From an uncultured beta proteobacterium (GTDB lineage Bacteria; Pseudomonadota; Gammaproteobacteria; Burkholderiales; Burkholderiaceae): a DNA stretch of 11,080 nt. Of the stretch, positions 1-6,334 are shown one piece after another; the first letter of the stretch is position 1; every line of letters starts with the position of its first letter. The notes under the pieces were generated by a model that saw only the letters and a list, made by a program, of their open reading frames with translations, was not told where the DNA came from and made no database searches. The stretch is taken from the NCBI GenBank assembly GCA_903944255.1, contig CAJARE010000372.1, positions 1-11,080 of the forward strand, written 5' to 3'. The position numbers were made by a program, and so were the translations under genes.

Positions 1-765
1 ATGATGGCCAATAACTATCGCTACACCATGGACTTGTTAGATATCTGTACTGAACAAAAAGTACAACTCTTATATGCCTCCTCTGCAGCTACTTATGGCG
101 GTTCAGAGGTGTTTGTAGAAAGTCGTGAGCATGAGAAGCCGCTCAATATTTACGGCTACTCAAAGTTTTTATTTGATCAGGTCATGCGCAAGCGCTTTGC
201 TGAAAAAGCGAATACTGCACAAGTTGTCGGCTTTAGGTATTTCAATGTATATGGTCCACGTGAATCACATAAAGGACGCATGGCATCTGTGGCTTTTCAT
301 CAGTATCACCAGTACAAAGCAAATGGCCATGTGAAATTATTCGGCGAATATGGTGGCTATGGCCCTGGCGAACAAAGCCGTGACTTTGTTGCAGTTGAGG
401 ATGTCGTCAAAGTAAATCTCTACTTCTTAGATCATCCTGAGATCAGTGGGATCTTTAATTTAGGTACTGGTCGTGCGCAACCGTTTAACGATGTAGCATT
501 TTCTGTGGCCAATGCAATGCGTAAATTAGATAAGGCACAGCCAGCAAGCCTTGCTGAATTGGTGAAAGAAAAAGCAATTGAATATATTCCTTTCCCAGAT
601 GCGCTCAAGGGGAAGTACCAATGCTTTACGCAAGCTGATTTGACGAAGTTGCGTGCAGCAGGATATACCGAGCCCTTCTTGACTGTGGAGCAAGGCGTTG
701 GCAGTTATATTGAGTGGCTTGAAGCTAATGCTGGTTTCTTGGCCAGTCCCTTGGATACAAAATAA
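1..765 (+). CDS. hldD: ADP-L-glycero-D-manno-heptose-6-epimerase, 3' part (5' end outside window)
   Basis: HldD (RfaD) converts ADP-D-glycero-heptose to ADP-L-glycero-heptose in the cytoplasm, the last step in making the heptose donor for the LPS inner core. The 254 visible residues belong to the extended short-chain dehydrogenase fold. The catalytic set is visible: SSAATYGG at 27-34, the Y51-x3-K55 pair in YGYSKFLFDQ, and K91 in ESHKG, which I place opposite the second catalytic lysine of the E. coli enzyme. NLGTGRAQPFND lies in the substrate-binding half. The N-terminal NAD-binding GxxGxxG region, about 89 residues by comparison with E. coli HldD, is missing because the window starts inside the gene. 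The ATG at base 1 matches an internal MM-NNY motif of the family and is not the true start. The gene ends at TAA 763-765 with no sign of damage. Identity is very secure. Confidence 0.95.
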   Translation: MMANNYRYTMDLLDICTEQKVQLLYASSAATYGGSEVFVESREHEKPLNIYGYSKFLFDQVMRKRFAEKANTAQVVGFRYFNVYGPRESHKGRMASVAFHQYHQYKANGHVKLFGEYGGYGPGEQSRDFVAVEDVVKVNLYFLDHPEISGIFNLGTGRAQPFNDVAFSVANAMRKLDKAQPASLAELVKEKAIEYIPFPDALKGKYQCFTQADLTKLRAAGYTEPFLTVEQGVGSYIEWLEANAGFLASPLDTK

Positions 766-768
766 ACC

Positions 769-794
769 GAGGATAATTTAGCAACTTTATCCTT
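769..794 (+). terminator. Weak hairpin just after hldD stop
   Basis: An 8-bp stem (769-776 with 787-794, core GGATAA/TTATCC plus one A-T and one G-U pair) encloses a 10-base loop, three bases after the hldD stop. It is AU-rich and followed by CTCTGTTACTG, not a clean U-run. It may stabilise the mRNA 3' end or be a poor terminator. Only the pairing is seen; the function is inferred. Confidence 0.25.
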
Positions 795-862
795 CTCTGT
801 TACTGATTCTTTTGTAATCAAAATAAAGCAGTCAACATTTATTTTTTCTCTCCGTTGTAAGT

Positions 863-892
863 AGTCCACGTACCTAGCTGCGTGGATTTTTT
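863..892 (+). terminator. Rho-independent terminator-like hairpin ahead of comEA
   Basis: TCCACG (865-870) pairs with CGTGGA (881-886). The stem extends inward by U-G (871/880) and A-U (872/879) and outward by G-U (864/887) and A-U (863/888), leaving a 6-base loop at 873-878. Six T residues (887-892) follow directly. This is a good intrinsic terminator shape on the plus strand and could end the hldD transcript. It sits only about 10 bases upstream of the comEA ribosome binding site, so any comEA mRNA that carries that site with a normal leader must run through it. Confidence 0.6.
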
Positions 893-911
893 ATTTACTT
901 CAGGAGAAAGA

Positions 912-1334
912 ATGACTCAATATATTACGTATAAGGCGGTACAAGGCTTTATTAAGGCCATCACATTGTCGACTGCGATTCTAGTAGGTGGTTTGAGTAT
1001 TGCAGCCGCTGAGCCTGTCAACGTTAATACAGCTACTCAATCAGAGTTAGAAAGTATTAAAGGCATTGGCCCTGCAAAGGCCAAAACGATTATTGCCGAA
1101 CGCTTAGATGGGGGTCATTTTCAAGATGCCAATGACTTGCAAAAGCGTGTCAGGGGTATTGGTATGAAATCAGTAGAAAAAATGGTGGATAACGGCTTAA
1201 CAATAGAAGCCCCTAGCTCTTTTCGAGAGCCTAATGGTAAAACCCAAAAGGAAGGTTCTGGAAGACGTGGTTCTCGTGGTCAAGCTAGTACGCGCCATCA
1301 GTCGGAGCGTGCGGGACCTAGCCGCAGAAATTAA
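912..1334 (+). CDS. comEA: ComEA-type helix-hairpin-helix DNA-uptake protein
   Basis: A 140-residue exported protein. Residues 1-33 form a signal peptide: a short polar stretch with K8 and K15, a hydrophobic core about 16-32, and an AAA-E cleavage motif at 31-34. Residues 36-98 are the ComEA domain, with the typical opening VNVNTA and two helix-hairpin-helix loops (KGIGPAKA at 50-57, RGIGMKS at 81-87). ComEA-family proteins bind double-stranded DNA in the periplasm and help pull it in during natural transformation. Residues about 108-140 form a low-complexity tail rich in Arg, Ser, Gly and Gln, absent from minimal ComEA proteins. I chose ATG 912 because AGGAG at 902-906 lies 5 bases before it. 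An in-frame GTG at 882 would add 10 residues, but it lies inside a terminator-like stem and has no ribosome site. A position between hldD and cysM is, from memory, common in Burkholderiales. Confidence 0.85.
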   Translation: MTQYITYKAVQGFIKAITLSTAILVGGLSIAAAEPVNVNTATQSELESIKGIGPAKAKTIIAERLDGGHFQDANDLQKRVRGIGMKSVEKMVDNGLTIEAPSSFREPNGKTQKEGSGRRGSRGQASTRHQSERAGPSRRN

Positions 1335-1376
1335 GCCCTTTAGAGTTTAGGTCTGCTTATGGCTAAAATGGGCTTA
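1332..1376 (+). repeat. Inverted repeat joining comEA stop to cysM start
   Basis: TAAGCCC (1332-1338) is the exact reverse complement of GGGCTTA (1370-1376). The left arm includes the comEA stop codon, and the right arm includes the first base of the cysM start codon and the region where its Shine-Dalgarno site should be. In the mRNA the 7-bp stem, enclosing 31 bases, could mask the cysM start region. The repeat is seen; the regulatory role is inferred. Confidence 0.35.
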
Positions 1377-2287
1377 TGAGCAAACCAATATATTTAACCA
1401 TTTCACAAACGGTGGGCAACACGCCTCTAGTGCGTTTGCAGCGTATTTCTGGCCAAGAGAATGAAGCTCGCAATAATGTGATCTTGGGTAAATTAGAAGG
1501 TAATAACCCAGCCGGGTCGGTCAAAGATCGACCTGCGCTGTCGATGATCATGCGCGCCCAAGAGCGCGGCGAAATTAAACCAGGCGATACCCTCATTGAA
1601 GCTACTAGCGGAAACACTGGCATTGCTTTGGCAATGACGGCAGCGATGCTGGGCTACAAGATGATTTTAGTCATGCCGGAAAATCAAAGTATTGAGCGTC
1701 GACAAAGTATGGCAGCGTATGGTGCGGAACTGATTTTGACCGCTGCTTCTGGCGGTATGGAATTTGCAAGAGACTATGCCTTGCAATTGCAAAGAGAGGG
1801 ACGAGGTAGATTGCTTGATCAGTTTGCAAATCCCGACAATCCTCGTGCTCATATTGAAACTACTGGCCCTGAAATTTGGCGTGATACAGATGGTCAGGTT
1901 ACCCATTTCGTTTCGGCAATGGGTACTACGGGAACGATTACCGGCGTATCTACTTATCTCAAATCCATGAATCCCAATATTCAGATTATTGGTGCGCAGC
2001 CTGAAGAGGGTTCACAGATTCCAGGTATTCGTAAATGGGCAGTAGAGTACTTACCTAAAATTTATGAAGGTGATAAAGTCGATCGTATTGAATACGTCAC
2101 TCAGGCTGATGCAGAGGAGATGGCACGGCGTTTAGCAGCTCAAGAGGGTATCTTCTGTGGGATCTCAGCCGGCGGTGCCTTAGTAGTCGCCCTGCGTATT
2201 GCAAGACAAGTAGAAAATGCGACCATCGTGTTCATCGTTTGCGATCGTGGAGATCGCTACTTATCTACTGGAGTGTTTCCAGCTTAA
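1376..2287 (+). CDS. cysM: Cysteine synthase B (O-acetylserine sulfhydrylase, CysM type)
   Basis: A PLP enzyme of the cytoplasm that makes cysteine from O-acetylserine and sulfide. CysM-type enzymes can also use thiosulfate to give S-sulfocysteine. The 303-residue length matches E. coli CysM. Visible landmarks are TVGNTPLVRL at 12-21, the PLP-binding lysine K50 in EGNNPAGSVKDR, the substrate loop TSGNTG at 77-82, the phosphate-binding loop GTTGT at 183-187, and the C-terminal GISAGGAL. The run RRQSMAAYGAELIL at about 108-121 is of the CysM kind and favours CysM over CysK. No good Shine-Dalgarno sequence precedes ATG 1376, so translation may be coupled to comEA, which ends 41 bases upstream. 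The stop overlaps that of convergent mltB. Confidence 0.93.
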   Translation: MSKPIYLTISQTVGNTPLVRLQRISGQENEARNNVILGKLEGNNPAGSVKDRPALSMIMRAQERGEIKPGDTLIEATSGNTGIALAMTAAMLGYKMILVMPENQSIERRQSMAAYGAELILTAASGGMEFARDYALQLQREGRGRLLDQFANPDNPRAHIETTGPEIWRDTDGQVTHFVSAMGTTGTITGVSTYLKSMNPNIQIIGAQPEEGSQIPGIRKWAVEYLPKIYEGDKVDRIEYVTQADAEEMARRLAAQEGIFCGISAGGALVVALRIARQVENATIVFIVCDRGDRYLSTGVFPA

Positions 2288-3555
2288 TTCTGTTTAGTCT
2301 TTTTCACGACCTTTGTTTTTTTAGACTTTGATTTTGGATTACTAAGTTCGGAAGTTTTAGCTGGATTGATGATGGGAACAACGCTTTGGTTTTTATATCC
2401 CAGCTCTTGCGCAAATTCAGCCACACTTTGAGCATAAAAGTAACTACGGTTGTATTGAACAATCGTCAGAAAATTATTTAAACCCACAACGTAATAAACT
2501 TGGTCAGAGCCATCCTTATCGGGATATGGTAAATCCACAATAAATGCCCCACTTTGGGGTGCAACACCACCAGTTTGTAGATCTCCTTGCCGGGGCGTCA
2601 GAATTCCTTTTTCAATCAGCTCCTGAACAGAGTATTTCAGTTGGGGCTCACCATCAGCTAATGCCCGCACAGCTGCGATAGCTTGGTCTTGTATCGGAAA
2701 GTAAATCGGCATTCCTGTTTGCCAGCCATGCTTCTTCATAAAATTAGCAACGCTAGCAATGGCATCTTTTGAGCTTTGTCTAAGATCTATACGACCATCA
2801 CCATCTCCGTCCACGGCAAAGTTACGAATACTGCCGGGCATAAATTGGGGTAAGCCAATCGCGCCAGCATATGAGCTACTTTGATTAAGGCAGGCATTAA
2901 AGCGAGCTTGATTTACACCTAAGGAGCTATTGTTAGATGGCAACTTTCCACCAGCTTCGTTCCAGCACATCAACATCAGCTCTTTGAGTTGATCTTTAAA
3001 AAGCTGCTCTCGGGCGAGTTTATTGGGGGTATCCGGATAACTGAATGCAAGAGTTGAAAGAACATCTTTGACTCTAAATGTGCCAGTTTGACGTCCATAG
3101 ATCGTTTCTATGCCAATAATGGCGACGATCAGTTCGGCAGGTACTCCAGTCGACTGCTCTGTTTGACTCAAAAAAGCCTGATTTTGATCCCAAAAGGCTC
3201 GACCAGCCTTGAGGCGGACTGGTTCAATAAAGCGCTGACGGTATACCAGCCAATTCTTTTTAAACGTGGCCGATGGGGGTAATACCAATTTGCGTATCGA
3301 CGGAATCGTTTTAGCATCCAAGAAGCCTGCTTCTATGTTCGAAAGTGGGATTTGGTGCGTCTGAGATACCTGAGCCATGAGCTCATTGAGATTTTGGCTA
3401 AAACGGGCTTCAGGGGCCGCTTCTTCAGCTTGGTTTACGATGGGTTGTTGAACCTGATTGGATTGATTATTTACTGGATTGTTGGGTTGTATGGGGGTGT
3501 TTGAGCATGCCCCCAAAAGTAAGGCTAAAAGTAGGTAGGAAATGCAAAATTTCAT
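2284..3555 (-). CDS. mltB: Membrane-bound lytic murein transglycosylase B (lipoprotein)
   Basis: MltB cleaves the MurNAc-GlcNAc bond of peptidoglycan with formation of a 1,6-anhydro ring, acting from the outer membrane into the periplasm. The 423 residues begin with a lipoprotein signal ending in the lipobox LGAC, lipidated cysteine C17. The next residue is Ser, not Asp, which favours the outer membrane. A Gln/Asn-rich linker (about 18-50) follows. The catalytic glutamate is E150 in AIIGIETIYGR. GLPQFMPGS (234-242) and the DGDGDGRIDL segment (249-258) are further family marks, and a YYVVGLNNFLTIVQYNRS block closes the domain. Two extras stand out: an insert of about 20-30 residues before SYAGAIG containing C197 and C222, and a Lys-rich tail over the last 20 or so residues. 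No Shine-Dalgarno site precedes the ATG (complement of 3553-3555). Confidence 0.93.
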   Translation of the reverse strand: MKFCISYLLLALLLGACSNTPIQPNNPVNNQSNQVQQPIVNQAEEAAPEARFSQNLNELMAQVSQTHQIPLSNIEAGFLDAKTIPSIRKLVLPPSATFKKNWLVYRQRFIEPVRLKAGRAFWDQNQAFLSQTEQSTGVPAELIVAIIGIETIYGRQTGTFRVKDVLSTLAFSYPDTPNKLAREQLFKDQLKELMLMCWNEAGGKLPSNNSSLGVNQARFNACLNQSSSYAGAIGLPQFMPGSIRNFAVDGDGDGRIDLRQSSKDAIASVANFMKKHGWQTGMPIYFPIQDQAIAAVRALADGEPQLKYSVQELIEKGILTPRQGDLQTGGVAPQSGAFIVDLPYPDKDGSDQVYYVVGLNNFLTIVQYNRSYFYAQSVAEFAQELGYKNQSVVPIINPAKTSELSNPKSKSKKTKVVKKTKQN

Positions 3556-3566
3556 GTCGAGATTAG

Positions 3567-3574
3567 ATTATAAA
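3567..3574. promoter_or_regulatory. Overlapping divergent -10 elements between mltB and the deacetylase gene
   Basis: The 50-base gap 3556-3605 holds ATTATAAA at 3567-3574. On the minus strand it reads as a consensus TATAAT (3572-3567) facing mltB. On the plus strand it reads as TATAAA (3569-3574) facing the deacetylase gene. No good -35 box lies at 16-18 bases on either side. Plus-strand initiation near 3581 would keep the AAGGA ribosome site at 3592-3596. Minus-strand initiation near 3560 would leave only about 5 bases before the mltB ATG. An alternative plus-strand extended -10 (TGC-TATTAA, 3585-3593) is less likely because it overlaps that ribosome site. Confidence 0.45.
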
Positions 3575-3605
3575 ATTACAGTTTTGCTATTAAGGAATTT
3601 GAGTA

Positions 3606-4526
3606 ATGACAACAGGATACATAACTCATCCAGACTTTCTGAAACATGAGATGGGAAGCCATCACCCAGAGTGTCCAGAGAGAATTCAGGCAATTAACGA
3701 TCATTTGATTCGTAGCGGTGTTGATCGCTTTTTACAGCATTTAGACGCTCCCTTGGCGACGGAAGACCAGCTTGAGTTGGTTCATAGCCGAGATCATGTC
3801 AGCTTTGTGAGAGATCGCGCCCCTGAAAGTGGCTATTTCATGTTAGATGGCGATACGATTATGAATCCCCACACCTATAGAGCTTCATTGCGTGCTGCTG
3901 GAGCAGCTATTGCAGGCGTAGATGCGGTGATGAAGGGTGAAGTAGAAAATGTGTTTTGTGCAGTAAGACCGCCAGGCCATCATGCCGAGCCTACACGTTC
4001 CATGGGATTTTGCCTTTTTGATAACGTTGCCATTGCTGCACGTTACGCAATGGAAACTTATGGGATCGAACGCGTCGCGATCATTGACTTTGATGTTCAC
4101 CATGGTAATGGCACTGAGGCTGCATTCTTGAATGAGCCCAATGTGTTGATGTGCAGTTTTTTTCAGCACCCTTTTTATCCGTATAGCGGCTTGGATAATG
4201 CAGACAATATGGTGAACATTCCTTTACCAGCAACTACTCGTGGCGATGTAGTACGTTCTATTGTGGAGGAGCGCTGGCTTCCAGCTTTACGTAATTTCGA
4301 GCCACAACTCATCATTATTTCTGCTGGCTTTGATGCTCACCGTGAAGATGATTTGGGTCAAATGGGTTTAGTTGAGGATGATTATGTATGGATTACTCAG
4401 CGCCTAAAAGAGATTGCTAAGGAATATGCACAAGGTCGTATTGTTAGTTGCCTAGAAGGCGGCTACAACCTCTCGGCCCTGAGCCGTAGTGTGGTCGCAC
4501 ATGTTAAAGCGCTCGCAGATATTTAA
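3606..4526 (+). CDS. Histone-deacetylase-family (AcuC-like) protein deacetylase
   Basis: A zinc-dependent amidohydrolase of the arginase/deacetylase fold, 306 residues, cytoplasmic (no signal peptide). It most resembles bacterial class II HDAC-like and AcuC proteins, which remove acetyl groups from protein lysines; AcuC reactivates acetyl-CoA synthetase in Bacillus. All catalytic motifs are intact: HPECPER at 20-26, PPGHHAE at 122-128 with the His125-His126 dyad, zinc ligands D163 and H165 in DFDVHHGNGTE and D243 in SAGFDAHREDDLGQM, and Y287 in EGGYN. The start is supported by AAGGA at 3592-3596, 9 bases before the ATG. It ends 20-23 bases before the acyl-CoA ligase gene, with no terminator between, so the two are probably co-transcribed. 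Acetylpolyamine amidohydrolase is a less likely alternative. The family is certain; the substrate is inferred. Confidence 0.88.
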   Translation: MTTGYITHPDFLKHEMGSHHPECPERIQAINDHLIRSGVDRFLQHLDAPLATEDQLELVHSRDHVSFVRDRAPESGYFMLDGDTIMNPHTYRASLRAAGAAIAGVDAVMKGEVENVFCAVRPPGHHAEPTRSMGFCLFDNVAIAARYAMETYGIERVAIIDFDVHHGNGTEAAFLNEPNVLMCSFFQHPFYPYSGLDNADNMVNIPLPATTRGDVVRSIVEERWLPALRNFEPQLIIISAGFDAHREDDLGQMGLVEDDYVWITQRLKEIAKEYAQGRIVSCLEGGYNLSALSRSVVAHVKALADI

Positions 4527-4549
4527 AAAATAGATACTGAAGGTAAATG

Positions 4550-6202
4550 ATGGCCAATATTTATGAACAAGGATTGGATCGTAATTCAGCGAATTACACA
4601 CCCATTACACCTCTTTTGTTTTTAGAGAGATCAGCAGAAGTTTATCCAAATCGTATTGCAGTCATTCATGGAAAATTGCGTCAAACTTGGATGCAAACTT
4701 ATGAGCGTTGCCGCCGTCTTGCAAGTGCTTTGCAAAAACATGGCATCGGATTGGGTGACACCGTCGCAGTGATGTTGCCTAACACTCCACCAATGGTAGA
4801 GGCTCACTTTGGTATTCCAATGGCTGGAGCAGTGCTAAATGCTTTAAACACTCGCTTAGATCCAGAGTCGATTGCCTTTATGCTCAATCATGGTGAAGCT
4901 AAAGTGGTCATCGTGGATCCTGAGTTTTCTGGTGTGATGAAAAAAGCATTAGAGCTTGTCAAGAAAGAAAGTAATCGCGATATCTTGCTAATTGATGTTG
5001 AGGAGAAGGAGTTTGATGTACCAGGTGAAAAGTTGGGCCAACTCACCTATGAGAATTTGCTTGCAGAAGGGGATCCCAGCTTTGCTTGGCAGATGCCAGC
5101 AGATGAGTGGCAAGCAATATGTCTTAACTACACTTCAGGTACTACTGGAAATCCGAAAGGAGTGGTTTACCATCATCGTGGGGCAGCTATTAATGCCGTA
5201 TCGAATATTTTGGACTGGGATATTAATAAGCACCCAATTTATTTATGGACTCTGCCAATGTTCCATTGCAATGGCTGGTGCTTTCCATGGACGATTGCCG
5301 CTCGAGCTGGCGTTAATGTATGTTTACGCCGAGTAGATGCAGAGCATATTTTTGCAGCAATTAAAGAGCATGGTGTCACACACTATTGCGCTGCTCCAAT
5401 TGTGCACAACTTATTAGTGAATGCTCCAGATGAAATGAAGGTGGGCCTGCCTACAGGCGTTAAGGGCTTAATTGCTGGTGCAGCACCTCCCGCCTCGATC
5501 ATTGAAGGGATGGAAAAGTTGGGCTTTGATTTAACCCATGTGTATGGTCTGACAGAAGTTTATGGTCCTGCCGCTGTATGTGTTAAGCAAGACGAATGGA
5601 ATAGCCTGGATATTGGTGAGCGTGCCCGCCTCAATGCAAGACAGGGTGTGCGCTATCACATGCAGCAAGCAATTACGGTTTTAAATACAGAAACAATGGA
5701 GCCTGTACCTGCCGATGGAGAAACCATGGGTGAGATTATGTTTAAGGGCAATATTGCAATGAAGGGTTATCTGAAGAATGAGAAGGCTACTAAAGAGGCC
5801 TTTGAAGGTGGTTGGTTCCATTCAGGTGACTTGGCTGTCATGAATCCTGATGGATATATCAAGATTAAAGATCGCAGTAAGGACATTATTATTTCTGGGG
5901 GAGAAAATATTTCCTCAATTGAGGTTGAGGATGTGCTGTATCGTCACCCAGCAGTGATTGCAGCAGCAGTGGTGGCGAAGCCAGACCCTAAATGGGGTGA
6001 AACCCCGTGTGCCTTCCTAGAGATTAAGCCTGGGTTTGAGGTCACTCCAGCCGATATCATCGCCCACTGTAAGCAGCATTTAGCAGGATTTAAGGTTCCC
6101 AAGGCCATTGTATTTGGCGAGCTTCCGAAGACTTCTACAGGAAAAATCCAGAAGTTTGAGCTTCGTAAGCAGGCTGGGTCAGCCAAGGCTATAGATGTTT
6201 AA
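4550..6202 (+). CDS. AMP-forming acyl-CoA synthetase (short/medium-chain or DmdB-like)
   Basis: A 550-residue enzyme of the ANL superfamily that joins a carboxylic acid to CoA through an acyl-adenylate. Seen in order: P-loop YTSGTTGNPKG at 194-204, FHCNGWCFPW around H239 and W243 lining the acyl pocket, YGLTE at 332-336, the hinge region with GWFHSGDL (D427), and the catalytic lysine K532 in PKTSTGKIQKFELRK. Overall it resembles the plant AAE/butyrate-CoA ligase group and the DmdB (methylmercaptopropionate-CoA ligase) group. My recollection is that DmdB has a His-x3-Trp pair in its substrate pocket, as here. Two tandem ATGs occur (4547 and 4550). GAAGG at 4539-4543 is 6 bases from the second and 3 from the first, so I prefer 4550. 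The gene directly follows the deacetylase gene. Substrate chain length cannot be read from the sequence. Confidence 0.88.
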   Translation: MANIYEQGLDRNSANYTPITPLLFLERSAEVYPNRIAVIHGKLRQTWMQTYERCRRLASALQKHGIGLGDTVAVMLPNTPPMVEAHFGIPMAGAVLNALNTRLDPESIAFMLNHGEAKVVIVDPEFSGVMKKALELVKKESNRDILLIDVEEKEFDVPGEKLGQLTYENLLAEGDPSFAWQMPADEWQAICLNYTSGTTGNPKGVVYHHRGAAINAVSNILDWDINKHPIYLWTLPMFHCNGWCFPWTIAARAGVNVCLRRVDAEHIFAAIKEHGVTHYCAAPIVHNLLVNAPDEMKVGLPTGVKGLIAGAAPPASIIEGMEKLGFDLTHVYGLTEVYGPAAVCVKQDEWNSLDIGERARLNARQGVRYHMQQAITVLNTETMEPVPADGETMGEIMFKGNIAMKGYLKNEKATKEAFEGGWFHSGDLAVMNPDGYIKIKDRSKDIIISGGENISSIEVEDVLYRHPAVIAAAVVAKPDPKWGETPCAFLEIKPGFEVTPADIIAHCKQHLAGFKVPKAIVFGELPKTSTGKIQKFELRKQAGSAKAIDV

Positions 6203-6239
6203 TTCCATCAAATGGAATGAGTCAGATCTAAGTCTGCAG

Positions 6240-6268
6240 AGACGGATAAAATAGCGATTGATCCGTCT
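6240..6268. promoter_or_regulatory. Inverted repeat upstream of etfB, candidate operator or hairpin
   Basis: AGACGGAT (6240-6247) and ATCCGTCT (6261-6268) are perfect 8-base inverted arms 13 bases apart. Past one mismatch the pairing continues for two more bases (C6237/G6271, A6238/T6270). A third GACGGT copy lies at 6273-6278. No T-run follows, so it is not an intrinsic terminator. It lies just upstream of the best promoter -10 for etfB, a natural place for a repressor or activator site. The repeat is seen; the binding role is inferred. Confidence 0.4.
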
Positions 6269-6291
6269 GTGTGACGGTAATGACATAAATC

Positions 6292-6297
6292 TATATT
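6292..6297 (+). promoter_or_regulatory. Possible -10 box for etfB
   Basis: TATATT would place transcription start near 6304, giving a leader of about 30 bases before the etfB ATG at 6335. The -35 region is poor (TGTGAC at 6270-6275 with a 16-base spacer). An 8-bp palindrome AAACGTTT (6306-6313) lies in the early leader. Weak evidence, but the 132-base gap and the lack of a strong ribosome site suggest that regulation occurs here. Confidence 0.25.
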
Positions 6298-6334
6298 GTT
6301 TTTGTAAACGTTTTGCCAACATTGAGAATTCCAG

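Noticed and set aside
1..3. ATG at base 1 as the true start of hldD
   Set aside because: The NAD-binding N-terminus is missing, and this methionine matches an internal family motif (MM-NNY).
882..911. GTG start at 882 giving a 150-residue ComEA
   Set aside because: It lies inside the terminator-like stem, has no ribosome site and spoils the signal peptide start. ATG 912 has AGGAG at proper spacing.
3885..4169. Antisense reading frame of 94 codons inside the deacetylase gene
   Set aside because: No recognisable domain or ribosome site, and it lies fully opposite conserved catalytic motifs. The other antisense frames in the window were rejected for the same reasons.
6202..6218. ATTCCAT-CAA-ATGGAAT hairpin after the acyl-CoA ligase gene as a terminator
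   Set aside because: It has a 7-bp stem with a 3-base loop, but GAGTCAG follows with no T-run, so intrinsic termination is not supported. It could still be an mRNA end-stabilising hairpin.
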